Assembly: GCA_036555105.1 (NCBI GenBank)
Contig: DATBMA010000023.1
Coordinates: 1-64,000 of the forward strand
Origin: DATBMA01 sp036555105
Lineage (GTDB): Bacteria > Actinomycetota > Acidimicrobiia > Spongiisociales > ZC4RG35
Direction: 5' to 3'
DNA: 64,000 bases
The notes below the pieces were generated by a model. The model had not been told where the DNA came from and did no database searches. It saw only the letters and a list, made by a program, of their open reading frames with translations. A program made the translations under genes and the position numbers. Shown in pieces: positions 23,342-32,786 of this stretch (positions are counted from its first letter, which is position 1; each line of letters begins with the position of its first letter).

Positions 23342-23904
23342 TCGGCCGGCTGCGCGGGGTCCTGGTCGGGATCCGGCCGCAACAGGCGATAGTCGACGTC
23401 GCCGGGGTTGGCTACGAGGTGGCTGCCAGCCCCCGCACCCTGGCCGACCTACCCGGGGTGGGGGAGGAGGTCGTCATCCACACTCATCTCGTGATGCGAG
23501 ACGATGGGATGTCGCTGTACGGATTCAGCTCCGAGGGTGAGCGTGACCTGTTCAGGATGCTTCTTACCGTCTCCGGAATCGGGCCCAAGGTTGGGCTGTC
23601 GGTGCTCGGATCGATGAGCCCGACCGAGTTGCGCCGGGCCATCGCCGCCGAAGACGCCGACGCCATCGCCATCGCCCCTGGGCTGGGACGCAGAGGAGCG
23701 CAGAAGGTGATCCTCGAGCTCAAGCCCAAGCTCAATGACGGCGAGGCCGAGGTCGTCAGCGCCGGGGCCGGCGATCTGCGGCGGGCATTGGAAGGGTTGG
23801 GTTACACGGCCGCAGAGATCCGACCGGTGATGGCTTCGGTCGACCCAGGCCTGTCACTTCCCGAGCAGGTCCGGGCCGCCCTCAAGGAGCTAGGTCGGCC
23901 ATGA
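23338..23904 (+). CDS. ruvA: Holliday junction branch migration protein RuvA (188 aa)
   Basis: MIGRLRGVLVGIRPQQAIVDVAGVGYEV is the typical OB-fold start. LLTVSGIGPKVGLSVLGSM and IAPGLGRRGAQKVILELKPKL are the two helix-hairpin-helix repeats. The C-terminal domain (ALEGLGYTAAEIRPVM) contacts RuvB. It binds four-way junctions as a tetramer. ATG 23338 overlaps ruvC; the stop overlaps ruvB (ATGA). Confidence 0.97.
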   Translation: MIGRLRGVLVGIRPQQAIVDVAGVGYEVAASPRTLADLPGVGEEVVIHTHLVMRDDGMSLYGFSSEGERDLFRMLLTVSGIGPKVGLSVLGSMSPTELRRAIAAEDADAIAIAPGLGRRGAQKVILELKPKLNDGEAEVVSAGAGDLRRALEGLGYTAAEIRPVMASVDPGLSLPEQVRAALKELGRP

Positions 23905-24917
23905 GAGAGGACTCGCTGCTCAGCCCGGTCGCCGCGGACGACGACCTCACCTTGAGGCCGCGCCGCCTCGACGAGTTCGTTGGTCAGGAGGCGGTAAAGG
24001 AGCGGCTTCGCATATCGATCGAAGCCGCCCGCTCCCAGGGCCGCCACCTCGACCACGTCCTGCTCTCCGGTCCACCCGGACTGGGCAAGACGACCTTGGC
24101 CGGCATCATCGCCGCCGAGCTCGACACCATCATGCGGATCACCTCCGGCCCAGCACTCGAGCGGGCGGGAGATGTCGCCGCCATCATCTCCAACCTCGAC
24201 CATGGCGGGGTCTTCTTCATCGATGAGATCCACCGGCTCCCACGAGCGGTGGAGGAAGTGCTCTACCCGGCGATGGAGGACTTCCAGCTCGACATCGTCT
24301 TGGGGAAGGGCCCTTCTGCTCAATCGATCCGGCTCGACCTGCCGAAGTTCACGCTGGTGGGAGCGACCACCAGGAAAGGGAAGGTGTCGGCGCCACTGCG
24401 CGACCGGTTCGGGATCGAGGACCGGCTCGACTACTACGGGGTGGACGACCTCTCCACCATCATCAGCCGCTCCGCTCGCATCCTCGAGGTCGACATCGAT
24501 GTCGAGGCCGCACATCTCATTGCGAGCCGCAGCCGAGGCACGCCCCGCATCGCCAACCGGCTCCTGGCAAGGGTGCGCGACTACGCGGTGGCCCGGGCCG
24601 AGGGGGTGATCGACCTGACCGCCGCCGAGGATGGCCTGGTGATGTTCGAAGTCGACGGGCTGGGCCTGGACAAGGTCGATCGGGCGATCCTCGAGGCGAT
24701 CATCGGCAAGTTCCAGGGCGGCCCGGTGGGGCTGGGGACCCTGGCCATCGCCGTGGGTGAGGAGCCGGAGACCGTTGAGGACGCCTACGAGCCGTTCCTC
24801 CTGCAGAGCGGGCTCATTCAACGGACATCGCGGGGTCGCCTCGCCACCACCCTGGCCTACCGCCACCTCGGTGTGGAGGCTCCGAAGGGCCCCGAGCAGG
24901 GCAAACTCCTCGACTGA
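23901..24917 (+). CDS. ruvB: Holliday junction DNA helicase RuvB (338 aa)
   Basis: Walker A GPPGLGKTTLAGIIAAEL, Walker B FFIDEIHRLPRAVEEVLYPAMED and sensor GATTRKG are present. The C-terminal winged helix shows QSGLIQRTSRGRLAT. This hexameric motor drives branch migration at junctions bound by RuvA. Full length. A small hairpin follows at 24919-24946 before queA. Confidence 0.98.
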   Translation: MREDSLLSPVAADDDLTLRPRRLDEFVGQEAVKERLRISIEAARSQGRHLDHVLLSGPPGLGKTTLAGIIAAELDTIMRITSGPALERAGDVAAIISNLDHGGVFFIDEIHRLPRAVEEVLYPAMEDFQLDIVLGKGPSAQSIRLDLPKFTLVGATTRKGKVSAPLRDRFGIEDRLDYYGVDDLSTIISRSARILEVDIDVEAAHLIASRSRGTPRIANRLLARVRDYAVARAEGVIDLTAAEDGLVMFEVDGLGLDKVDRAILEAIIGKFQGGPVGLGTLAIAVGEEPETVEDAYEPFLLQSGLIQRTSRGRLATTLAYRHLGVEAPKGPEQGKLLD

Positions 24918-24918
24918 A

Positions 24919-24946
24919 GAGTCTCATGTCTCAAGACCCGAGACTC
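24919..24946 (+). other. Hairpin between ruvB and queA
   Basis: GAGTCTC (24919-24925) pairs with GAGACTC (24940-24946) over a 14-nt loop; the stem-loop starts right after the ruvB stop codon. It could be a weak terminator or processing site. There is no T-run. Confidence 0.3.
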
Positions 24947-24959
24947 AAGCTGTGAGTCG

Positions 24960-25967
24960 TTGAAGACTTCCGAGTTTCGTTACGAGCTGCCGGAGGCGTC
25001 GATTGCCCAGGAGCCGGTGGAGCCCCGACATGCGGCCCGCCTGCTCGACACCCGCGACCTCAGTGATCACCGCTTCCTCGACCTGGCCGACCTGCTCGAG
25101 CCTGGGGACCTGGTGGTCGTCAACCGCACCAGGGTCCGGGCGGCGCGAATGCGGGGCCATAGGTCCGGAGGAGGGCAAGCCGAAGCCCTCTTGTTGAAGC
25201 CCCTCGGGGCCGATCGGTGGGAGGCGCTTCTGCGACCCGCCCGCAAGCTCGGGCCCGGGACCAGATTGACATTGGGCGAGATCGAAGCAGAGGTGGTCGA
25301 GCAACTCGGCGAGGGACTGGCGGTGGTGGAGCTCCGCGGACCGGAGGACATCGAGGATGCCATTGCTCGGTCGGGAGAAGTGCCGCTCCCCCCATACTTC
25401 AAGGGCAAGCTGGCGGACCCCGAGCGATATCAAACGATGTTCGCTCGCAATCCCGATTCGGCGGCGGCTCCCACCGCCGGTCTCCACTTCACGCCGCAGG
25501 TGGTCTCGCGGCTGGAAGCTCGCGACATCCGCCTCAGCGCGGTCGACCTCGAGGTCGGCCTCGACACCTTCCGCCCGATCACCTCTGCCAGGATCGAAGA
25601 TCACCGGATCCACCGCGAGCGCTACCGACTGGATGATGTCTGTGCAGGCGAAGTCGCGGCAGCCCGTTCTCGGCAAGGTCGGGTGGTGGCGATCGGGACA
25701 ACCGTGGTGCGGGTGCTCGAGACCACCGGGATGGGAGACGGATCGGTGGAGGTCGGCGAGGGCGAGACCAACCTCTACATCACCCCAGGATACGAGTTCA
25801 AAGTGGTCGATCTGATGGTCACGAACTTCCACCTCCCAGGCACCACCCTGATCGTGCTCGTGGCTGCCTTCATGGGAGCTGGATGGCGCCGGGCCTATGA
25901 GGCTGCCTTGGCCCGGGGTTATCGATTTCTCTCCTTCGGAGATGCCATGCTCACCGCCCGCGCATGA
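24960..25967 (+). CDS. queA: S-adenosylmethionine:tRNA ribosyltransferase-isomerase (335 aa)
   Basis: FRYELPEASIAQEPVEPR, VVNRTRVRAARM, APTAGLHFT, DVGLDTFRPI-type (DLEVGLDTFRPI) and MVTNFHLPGTTLIVLVAAFMG are signature blocks of QueA. It transfers the ribosyl part of SAM to preQ1-modified tRNA, giving epoxyqueuosine. The only start giving the conserved N-terminus is TTG 24960. The 3' end overlaps tgt (ATGA). The preQ1 synthesis genes are not in the window. Confidence 0.96.
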   Translation: MKTSEFRYELPEASIAQEPVEPRHAARLLDTRDLSDHRFLDLADLLEPGDLVVVNRTRVRAARMRGHRSGGGQAEALLLKPLGADRWEALLRPARKLGPGTRLTLGEIEAEVVEQLGEGLAVVELRGPEDIEDAIARSGEVPLPPYFKGKLADPERYQTMFARNPDSAAAPTAGLHFTPQVVSRLEARDIRLSAVDLEVGLDTFRPITSARIEDHRIHRERYRLDDVCAGEVAAARSRQGRVVAIGTTVVRVLETTGMGDGSVEVGEGETNLYITPGYEFKVVDLMVTNFHLPGTTLIVLVAAFMGAGWRRAYEAALARGYRFLSFGDAMLTARA

Positions 25968-27079
25968 CCTTTCGTTGGGACAAGCAGACCGAGTCCGGAC
26001 GCGCAAGGAATGGTCTTATGACCACTCCCCATGGTGAGGTGTTGACCCCGGCCTTCATGGCGGTGGGAACTCGGGCTGCGGTGCGGGCGGTCGACGTGGA
26101 CGATCTGGCGGCTGTAGGAGCAGAGATCGTTCTGGCCAACACTTATCACCTGATGCTGCGGCCGGGGGCAGAGGTGGTCAGATCGGCCGGTGGGCTGCAT
26201 CCCTTCTGGGGATGGGACAGGCCGATTCTCACCGATTCCGGCGGCTACCAGCTCTTCTCTTTGCAGCCGACCATCAGCGAAGATGGCGCTGGATTCCGCT
26301 CGACCTACGACGGCTCCTCGGTCACCTTGACCCCGGAGCAGGCGGTGGCGATACAAGAGGCGCTGGGAGCCGACATCGCGATGGCACTCGATGTCTGCAT
26401 CGGCCTTCCGAGCTCGGCCGATCTCGTGAAAGCGGCGATGGACCGCACCTTGCGGTGGGCCGAGCGGGCGCTAGCTGTCCGCAGCCGTAACGATCAGGCA
26501 CTATTCGGGATCGTGCAAGGCGGGTCCGACCCCGTTCTCCGGGCAACCAGCGCGAGGCTCACCGCAGAGCTCGGGTTCCCCGGTTTCGGGATCGGGGGCC
26601 TGGCGGTCGGGGAGGGACCAGAGGAGCGAGCCAGCTCCATCGATGCGGTCGTGTCCAAGCTCCCAGACGACAAGCCGAGGTACCTGATGGGTCTCGGGGA
26701 CCCAGAGGGCGTGCTCGAGGCAATAGCTCGTGGTATCGACCTCTTCGACTGCGTCTGGCCCACCCGGCTGGCCCGCCACGGTCGAGTACTAACCGACGAC
26801 GGAGACTTCAACCTGCGCAGGGCCGAGTTCGCCGAAGACCTGCGACCCCTGGGGGCGAGTTGCGACTGCGGTACCTGCCGGCGCCATCACCGGAGCTACC
26901 TCAGACACCTGCTGATGACCGGGGAGATGAGCGCGTTCCGTCTGATCTCGATCCACAATCTGCATTTCACGCTGGGGCTGATGGGGCGGGCAAGAGCGGC
27001 GATCGCCGACGGCTCGTTCGACGACCTCCGGCGCGACCACATGGCGCGCCGACTCCGCTCAAGCCGGCTGGACCGCTAA
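25964..27079 (+). CDS. tgt: Queuine tRNA-ribosyltransferase (371 aa)
   Basis: TPAFMAVGTRAAVRAV, ILTDSGGYQLFSL (catalytic Asp), GIGGLAVGE and FDCVWPTRLARHGR (nucleophile Asp) are present. The zinc site CDCGTC with a downstream His completes the bacterial TGT pattern. It exchanges guanine 34 for preQ1 in tRNAs with GUN anticodons. Together with queA it shows that this organism modifies tRNA with queuosine. yajC-secDF follows after 5 nt, a gene order common in bacteria. Confidence 0.97.
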   Translation: MTFRWDKQTESGRARNGLMTTPHGEVLTPAFMAVGTRAAVRAVDVDDLAAVGAEIVLANTYHLMLRPGAEVVRSAGGLHPFWGWDRPILTDSGGYQLFSLQPTISEDGAGFRSTYDGSSVTLTPEQAVAIQEALGADIAMALDVCIGLPSSADLVKAAMDRTLRWAERALAVRSRNDQALFGIVQGGSDPVLRATSARLTAELGFPGFGIGGLAVGEGPEERASSIDAVVSKLPDDKPRYLMGLGDPEGVLEAIARGIDLFDCVWPTRLARHGRVLTDDGDFNLRRAEFAEDLRPLGASCDCGTCRRHHRSYLRHLLMTGEMSAFRLISIHNLHFTLGLMGRARAAIADGSFDDLRRDHMARRLRSSRLDR

Positions 27080-27084
27080 CCTCG

Positions 27085-27411
27085 GTGCCTCCACACAACG
27101 GATCTCTCCTGAACTTGCCCGTTTTCTTCGCCCAGGCCGCAACCACCGGAAGCCCCCTCGTCTCCTATCTCTTCCTCGGGGGCATGGTCGCCCTCATGTA
27201 CTTCTTCATGATCAGGCCCCAGCGCAATCGGGCCAAGGCTCAACAGGAGCTGACCGCATCCCTTGAGCTCGGCGACAAGGTCACCACGATCGGTGGGATG
27301 CACGGGGTAGTGCGGGCGCTTGACGAGACATCAGTGGTCATCGAGCTGGAGCAGGGCAGAGTGCGGGTGGAGCGGCGGGCGATTGCCAGCCGACGCAATT
27401 CGACGAGCTGA
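27085..27411 (+). CDS. yajC: Preprotein translocase subunit YajC (108 aa)
   Basis: A single transmembrane segment (LVSYLFLGGMVALMYFFMI) is followed by the hallmark RPQRNRAKAQQEL and a small soluble domain with LGDKVTTIGGMHGVVRALDE. It accompanies SecDF at the membrane. GTG 27085 is the first usable start; TAACCT (27077-27082) ends only 2 nt before it. The true start might therefore be a little downstream, for example TTG around 27112. secD begins 3 nt after the stop. Confidence 0.93.
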   Translation: MPPHNGSLLNLPVFFAQAATTGSPLVSYLFLGGMVALMYFFMIRPQRNRAKAQQELTASLELGDKVTTIGGMHGVVRALDETSVVIELEQGRVRVERRAIASRRNSTS

Positions 27412-27414
27412 AGC

Positions 27415-28965
27415 ATGCGCCGCCGCCTGATCGGTCTGATTGTCGTCCTCATCGTCGCCTGGGGGGGCGTGGCCCTCGCCTACTACTACGGCCTCACCCC
27501 GCGGCTGGGCCTGGATCTACAGGGGGGAACCTCGGTCGTGCTCACCGCACCGGCCGGTACCCCGACAGACGTCGTCGACGTGGCCATCGGCATCATGAAC
27601 GACCGTATCGAGGCGGCCGGAGTGCAAGAACCCGAGATCACCAAACAGGGCAACAGCACCGTTTTGGTCCAGTTGCCAGGGGTTGAGGACGAGGAGCGGG
27701 CGCTACGAGCATTGGGGCAGACCGGCTTCCTGTCCTTCCGGCCGGTGATCGGCATCACTGCCGGATCGGTAGGTCCCTCGGCTACCACGACCACAACCGC
27801 CAGCCCTTCTTCCACCACCTCCGGGACCGGCTCGACCAGCACGTCGGCAGCGCCGACCAGTTCGATCACCACTGCCGCTTCCTCCACAACCGTCACCACT
27901 ACTCCGGGATCGACCACTACCACGACCCTCCCCCCCAACACCGATCCCGAGACCGGGCTGACCAATCCCGACGACCCGACGAATGAGGCCTACCTGCTGT
28001 ACGAGCCTGCCGAGGGTACGCCCGAGGTATTGCACGTTGGGCCAGCCGATCTCGTCGGCTCGGACGTGGCAGATGCAATACCGGTGTTCGACACCACCCA
28101 GGGTCAATGGGTGGTCCGCCTCGAGCTCACATCAGAGGGCACGGACAAGTTCGCAGCGATGACGGCCGAGGCGGCGTCGTACCCGATTGGCGATCCCCGC
28201 CGGAACATTGCCATCGTCCTCGATGGTGACGTGATCACCGCCCCGTCCGTGGCCACCGACGTAGATCCCTCGACCGGCATCACCGGGGGCACCGCCATCA
28301 TCACCTTCGGGTCGAGCGCCGATGCCGAGCAGGAGGCACAGGACACCGCGGTCATCCTGCGATACGGTTCCTTGCCAGTTTCCTTCGAGGTATCGGCCGT
28401 GCAAAAGGTGTCGGCCAGCCTCGGTTCGGACTCCCTTCGTCTGGGGATCATCTCCGGGCTGGTAGGCCTCTTACTGGTGGCAACCCTGCTGATGGTGGTC
28501 TACCGGTCGCTCGGGGCGCTGGCGGTGGTGGGCCTGTCGGTGTTCGGCGCCCTGTTGTTGTTGGTTTTCGGATTGCTCGGCGCCACCCAGGGTCTGACCT
28601 TGACCCTCGCCGGGGTCACCGGCGTGATCATCTCGGTCGGCATCACTGCCGACTCATACATCGTCTATTTCGAGCGTATCAAAGAGGAGATGGGTGAGGG
28701 CCTCACCATGCGGGCGGCAGTGGACGACGGGTACAGAGCTGCGTTCAGGACGATCATCACGGCCGACATCGTCAGCTTGTTGGCGGCCATCCTTCTGTAC
28801 TGGCTCGCGGTCGGGCCGGTCAAGGGCTTTGCCCTTTCGCTCGGGATAGCCACCGTGCTCGACCTCGTGATCTTCCGTGTCTACACAAGGCGGGCGGCCT
28901 GGCTGCTGGCCCGGACGGGTGTCGGTGAGCACGGCCCCGTATCGATCGAGGCGCTGAGAGGATGA
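27415..28965 (+). CDS. secD: Protein translocase subunit SecD (516 aa)
   Basis: TM1 (residues 5-27) is followed by GLDLQGGTSVVL, the SecD signature. The periplasmic P1 domain is interrupted by a Ser/Thr-rich linker of about 60 residues (118-174). Then come five more helices with GVTGVIISVGITADSYIVYFERI and ADIVSLLAAILLYWLA. SecD with SecF uses the proton gradient to assist late steps of protein export. The linker is not part of the conserved fold. ATG start; the 3' end overlaps secF (ATGA). Confidence 0.96.
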   Translation: MRRRLIGLIVVLIVAWGGVALAYYYGLTPRLGLDLQGGTSVVLTAPAGTPTDVVDVAIGIMNDRIEAAGVQEPEITKQGNSTVLVQLPGVEDEERALRALGQTGFLSFRPVIGITAGSVGPSATTTTTASPSSTTSGTGSTSTSAAPTSSITTAASSTTVTTTPGSTTTTTLPPNTDPETGLTNPDDPTNEAYLLYEPAEGTPEVLHVGPADLVGSDVADAIPVFDTTQGQWVVRLELTSEGTDKFAAMTAEAASYPIGDPRRNIAIVLDGDVITAPSVATDVDPSTGITGGTAIITFGSSADAEQEAQDTAVILRYGSLPVSFEVSAVQKVSASLGSDSLRLGIISGLVGLLLVATLLMVVYRSLGALAVVGLSVFGALLLLVFGLLGATQGLTLTLAGVTGVIISVGITADSYIVYFERIKEEMGEGLTMRAAVDDGYRAAFRTIITADIVSLLAAILLYWLAVGPVKGFALSLGIATVLDLVIFRVYTRRAAWLLARTGVGEHGPVSIEALRG

Positions 28966-30071
28966 GTCACTGGAACAACGTCGTGCACGGGCGAACCCAC
29001 ATCGACTTCGTGGGTAAGCGCCGCATCTGGTTCGCGGTAGCGGCCGGGTTGATGGTCGTCTCCATCCTCAGCCTGATCACCCGTGGCCTCGATCTCAGTC
29101 TCGACTTCACAGGTGGACTTTCGGCATCGGGCCCCAACCCGGCCGCGGCGAGCGTCGCCGACTTCCGATCGGCCCTGGCGCCTCTGGGTGTCGCCGATGC
29201 CCAGATCCAATTGCTTGGTGACGGGGAGGCCTTCCTGGTCGAGACGGGGGTACTGCCCCTGGAGACCCAGTCCGACATGCTCGACACGCTGGCCGCCACA
29301 GCCGGCACGGATCGAGCCTCGATCTCTGTGGAGTCGGTAGGCCCGTCGTTCGGGAGTCTGGTCGCCAACAAGGCTCTCATCGCTCTCGCCTCCTTCCTGG
29401 CGGTAGCTGCCATCTGGATCACCATCAGGTTGGGGGAGTGGAAGATGGCAGGCGCCGCCCTCCTGGCCTTGCTCCACGATGTGGTGCTGACTGCCGGCAT
29501 CTATTCGATCACCGGTTTCCAAGTGAGCCCCGCCACCGTGGTGGCATTCCTCACCATCCTCGGCTACTCGATGTATGACACGGTGGTGGTGTTCGACAAG
29601 GTGGGTGAGATTGCCGAGGAGCGCGCCAACCGTGACACCTACTCGAACATCGTGAACACCGCCGCCAATCGGGTGCTGTTCAGATCAATGATGACCTCAC
29701 TGACCTCATTGCTGCCCGTTGGGGCGATCCTCTTCATCGGTGCGTTCATATTCGGGGCTGCCTCGCTGCAGGACTTTGCACTTGCCCTGTTCGTGGGGAT
29801 AGGAGCCGGGACCTATTCATCCCTTTTCGTGGCCGCCCCCATCCTGGCGGTGTGGAAGGAGTCAGAGGAGGAGTGGGCAGGGCGCCGCCGCAAACTGGAG
29901 AGCAAGTCGGCCGCCGCCAAGGTCTCTGCCACGGCCCCAGTGGCACCTGCGCCCGAACCTCTACCGCCGCCCGCCCAGCTCGTCGGGGAGGGGCCCGAGC
30001 AGCCAGCTCGTCCGGCCCGGGCGCCCGGAAGTGGGGCAAAGCCGCGGCCTCCCAAGAAGAAGCGGCGCTGA
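28962..30071 (+). CDS. secF: Protein translocase subunit SecF (369 aa)
   Basis: Six membrane helices. Signature regions include LDLSLDFTGGLS after TM1, LGYSMYDTVVVFDKVGEI, and NTAANRVLFRSMMTSLTSLLPV. The C-terminus (about 310-369) is a Pro/Ala/Lys-rich cytoplasmic tail ending PKKKRR, which is typical of actinobacterial SecF. It works with SecD. It follows secD with a 4-nt overlap and precedes apt by 44 nt. Confidence 0.96.
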   Translation: MSHWNNVVHGRTHIDFVGKRRIWFAVAAGLMVVSILSLITRGLDLSLDFTGGLSASGPNPAAASVADFRSALAPLGVADAQIQLLGDGEAFLVETGVLPLETQSDMLDTLAATAGTDRASISVESVGPSFGSLVANKALIALASFLAVAAIWITIRLGEWKMAGAALLALLHDVVLTAGIYSITGFQVSPATVVAFLTILGYSMYDTVVVFDKVGEIAEERANRDTYSNIVNTAANRVLFRSMMTSLTSLLPVGAILFIGAFIFGAASLQDFALALFVGIGAGTYSSLFVAAPILAVWKESEEEWAGRRRKLESKSAAAKVSATAPVAPAPEPLPPPAQLVGEGPEQPARPARAPGSGAKPRPPKKKRR

Positions 30072-30103
30072 ATAGGGGGCCGGGTGTCGGTACCGGCTGC
30101 CCT

Positions 30104-30109
30104 TAGACT
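30104..30109 (+). promoter_or_regulatory. Putative -10 hexamer TAGACT for apt
   Basis: TAGACT ends 6 nt before GTG 30116, which suggests a leaderless transcript covering apt and rel. Confidence 0.45.
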
Positions 30110-30115
30110 CCCCGC

Positions 30116-30631
30116 GTGGACCTGATCGCACTCATCCGAGACATTCCCGACTTCCCAGAGCCCGGAATCGTCTTCAAGGACATAACCCCGGTGCTGGCTG
30201 ACCCGTCGGCCTTCGGGCAGCTGATCGACCTGATCGCCGACCCCCACAGGGACGCCCGAGTGACCAAGGTTGCCGGCATCGAAGCGCGGGGGTTCACGCT
30301 CGCCGCTCCGGTCGCGGAGAAGCTCGAAGCAGGATTCATCCCGCTGCGTAAGCCAGGCAAGCTGCCCTACCGAACCATTCGTGAGGAGTACAGCCTCGAG
30401 TACGGGGCCGACGCACTCGAGATGCATGTCGATGCGGTCGACCAAGGCGAGCGAGTGTTGGTGGTCGACGACGTCATCGCCACCGGTGGCACGGCCGCTG
30501 CAGCCATCAGGCTGCTCCGTGGGGCCGGGGCGGAGGTCGTTGGTTGCAGCGTCTTCATTGAGCTCGGCTTCCTGAACGGACGCGCCATGATCGGCGACGT
30601 CCCCTTCCATGCAATCCACCGGGTCGACTGA
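30116..30631 (+). CDS. apt: Adenine phosphoribosyltransferase (171 aa)
   Basis: IRDIPDFPEPGIVFKDITPVLADP, GIEARGFTLAAPVA, FIPLRKPGKLP and the PRPP loop VLVVDDVIATGGTAAAAI define Apt. It converts adenine and PRPP to AMP. It is adjacent to rel in many Gram-positive and actinobacterial genomes. The 3' end overlaps rel by 23 nt, so the two are likely coupled. Length is normal. Confidence 0.97.
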   Translation: MDLIALIRDIPDFPEPGIVFKDITPVLADPSAFGQLIDLIADPHRDARVTKVAGIEARGFTLAAPVAEKLEAGFIPLRKPGKLPYRTIREEYSLEYGADALEMHVDAVDQGERVLVVDDVIATGGTAAAAIRLLRGAGAEVVGCSVFIELGFLNGRAMIGDVPFHAIHRVD

Positions 30632-32780
30632 AGCCCTCGACGGCATTCTTACAGCGTTCGCCCAACACCATCCGGAGGGCGATCGGGATCTAGTCCTGCG
30701 GGCGCATGCCCTGGCCACCCACGCCCATTCTGGACAACTTCGCAAGTCGGGTGACCCCTTCATCACCCACCCGGAGATGGTCACCAAGCTCCTTGCGGAG
30801 TACGGGCTGGACGCCCCCGCCCTGGCCGCGGCATTGCTCCACGACACGGTCGAGGACACCAATCTCTCGCTGACCGAAATCGAGTCCGAGTTCGGCTCAG
30901 AGGTGGCCGGCCTCATCGACGGTGTCACCAAGCTCGACCGAATCTCTTACTCGAGCCCCCAGCAGGCGCAGGCGGCAACGATCAGGAAGATGGCCGTGGC
31001 CATGGCCCAGGACTTGAGAGTGCTGCTCATCAAGCTGGCCGACCGTCTCCACAACATCCGCACCATCTCCGCTCTGCGGCTCGAGAAGCAGGAGCGGGTG
31101 GCCAGGGAGACTCTGGACGTCTATGCGCCGCTGGCCCATCGGCTCGGGGTGCAGGAGATCAAGCACGAGCTGGAGGATCGCTGCTTCGCCATCCTCGAGC
31201 CGGCAATGTTCGTGGAGATCGAGGCGATGTTGGCCGAGCGCGCTCCGGAGCGTGAGCTCTATCTGGAAAAGGTCATCGCCGAGGTCGGAGGCGCCCTGGC
31301 CGATGCGGGCGTCGAAGCAGAAGTAACAGGTCGCCCGAAGCACCTCTACTCGGTGTATCGCAAGATGGTGGAAACCGGGCGGCCGTTCTCCGAGATTCAC
31401 GACCTAATCGGAATCAGGGTGATCGTCCCCGACACCCGCGCTTGCTACGCGGCACTTGGCCTCGTTCATTCGATGTGGGTCCCGATTTCCGGGCGATTCA
31501 AGGACTACATCGCCATGCCCAAGTTCAACCTCTATCAGAGCCTGCACACCACGGTGGTGGGACCCGAGGGGAGGCCGCTCGAGGTTCAGATCCGCACGCC
31601 GGAGATGCATCGACTGGCTGAGTCGGGAGTGGCGGCCCACTGGCGTTACAAGGAAGGGCCGGGAGCGGAGGCGCTCGAATGGGTCGGGGACGTCCGCTCC
31701 TTGCTGGAGGCAGCGGATCCGGAGGAGTTCCTCGACCAGCTGAAGCTCGATCTCTACCAAGACGAGGTTTTCGTCCTCACCCCGGCGGGAGACGTCAAGA
31801 CATTGCCGCGGGGAGCCACCACGGTCGACTTCGCATACGCGGTGCACTCAGAGGTGGGGAGCCGATGCGTGGGGGCCAGGGTCAACGGACGGCTGGTGCC
31901 CCTTTCCACCCGGCTGGAGTCGGGTGACATCGTGGAGGTCATCACCTCCAAGGCGATCGACTCAGGGCCCAGTCGCGACTGGCTCAATTTCGTTCGCACC
32001 TCCCGTGCCAAGACGAAGATCAAGGCCCACTTCCTGAAGGAGCGACGCGAGCAGGCACTAGCCGAGGGCAGAGACCAGGTGTTAGCTGCTCTTCGCAAAG
32101 AAGGCCTGGGTCTGGGAGCTGCCGAGCGGGAGCGGTTGCTTGCAGATGTCGCCACCGACCTGGGGCGACCCGATCTCGATTCCCTGTACGTATCGGTGGG
32201 AGAAGGGTCCGTCGCCGCCTCGACCGTGGCGGGCCGCTTGGTGCGAGTCGTGCGCCCGGAGGAAGAAGAGGCCGAGGACTTGCTGGCCCCACCGAGGGCC
32301 CGTACCCCCTCACAGCCGGGGGCCGGGATCATTGTCGAAGGCATGGACGACATGCTCGTGCGGGTTGCTCGCTGCTGCGCACCCGTGCCAGGGGATCAGA
32401 TCGTTGGCTTCGTGACAGTCGGCCGGGGTGTCTCGGTGCACCGCTCGGACTGCACGAACGTCTCCTCTCTGTCGGAACAGAGAGAACGGATGGTGGAGGT
32501 GTCATGGCCGCCCGAGAGGGTCGGGAGGTTCGCGGTTTGGGTGCAGGTGGAAGCTCTCGACCGGACCAAGCTGCTCCGGGATGTCACCGCCGCCATCTCC
32601 GACCTGGGCGGGAACATCGCGGCTTCGTCGTCTGTGACCGGCCGCGACCGCGTCGCCATCCTCCGATACGAGGTGGAGCTTTCGGATTCCGAGCAGCTCC
32701 AGCGCCTCCTGGCTGATCTCCGGGGCGTGGACGGAGTGTTTGCCGCCTACCGCCTCGTCACCGAGGCACCCTCGGCTTGA
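30609..32780 (+). CDS. rel: Bifunctional (p)ppGpp synthetase/hydrolase Rel (723 aa)
   Basis: HD hydrolase domain with HDTVEDT (H78-D79) and KLADRLHNIRTI; synthetase domain with GRPKHLYSVYRKM, DLIGIRVIV and YQSLHTTVVGP. TGS (DVKTLPRGATTVDFAYAVHSEVG), a zinc-finger/CC region with VARCCAPVPGDQIVGFVTVG, and a C-terminal ACT domain (LRDVTAAISDLGGNIAASS) follow. It makes and degrades the stringent-response alarmone at the ribosome. Complete and of standard length. ATG 30609 lies inside apt. Confidence 0.97.
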   Translation: MQSTGSTEALDGILTAFAQHHPEGDRDLVLRAHALATHAHSGQLRKSGDPFITHPEMVTKLLAEYGLDAPALAAALLHDTVEDTNLSLTEIESEFGSEVAGLIDGVTKLDRISYSSPQQAQAATIRKMAVAMAQDLRVLLIKLADRLHNIRTISALRLEKQERVARETLDVYAPLAHRLGVQEIKHELEDRCFAILEPAMFVEIEAMLAERAPERELYLEKVIAEVGGALADAGVEAEVTGRPKHLYSVYRKMVETGRPFSEIHDLIGIRVIVPDTRACYAALGLVHSMWVPISGRFKDYIAMPKFNLYQSLHTTVVGPEGRPLEVQIRTPEMHRLAESGVAAHWRYKEGPGAEALEWVGDVRSLLEAADPEEFLDQLKLDLYQDEVFVLTPAGDVKTLPRGATTVDFAYAVHSEVGSRCVGARVNGRLVPLSTRLESGDIVEVITSKAIDSGPSRDWLNFVRTSRAKTKIKAHFLKERREQALAEGRDQVLAALRKEGLGLGAAERERLLADVATDLGRPDLDSLYVSVGEGSVAASTVAGRLVRVVRPEEEEAEDLLAPPRARTPSQPGAGIIVEGMDDMLVRVARCCAPVPGDQIVGFVTVGRGVSVHRSDCTNVSSLSEQRERMVEVSWPPERVGRFAVWVQVEALDRTKLLRDVTAAISDLGGNIAASSSVTGRDRVAILRYEVELSDSEQLQRLLADLRGVDGVFAAYRLVTEAPSA

Positions 32781-32786
32781 CCGAAC

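Noticed and set aside
27760..27950. Tandem DNA repeat (ACC/ACG runs) as a possible CRISPR or minisatellite
   Set aside because: It is the in-frame Ser/Thr-rich linker of SecD; units are irregular and there are no spacers.
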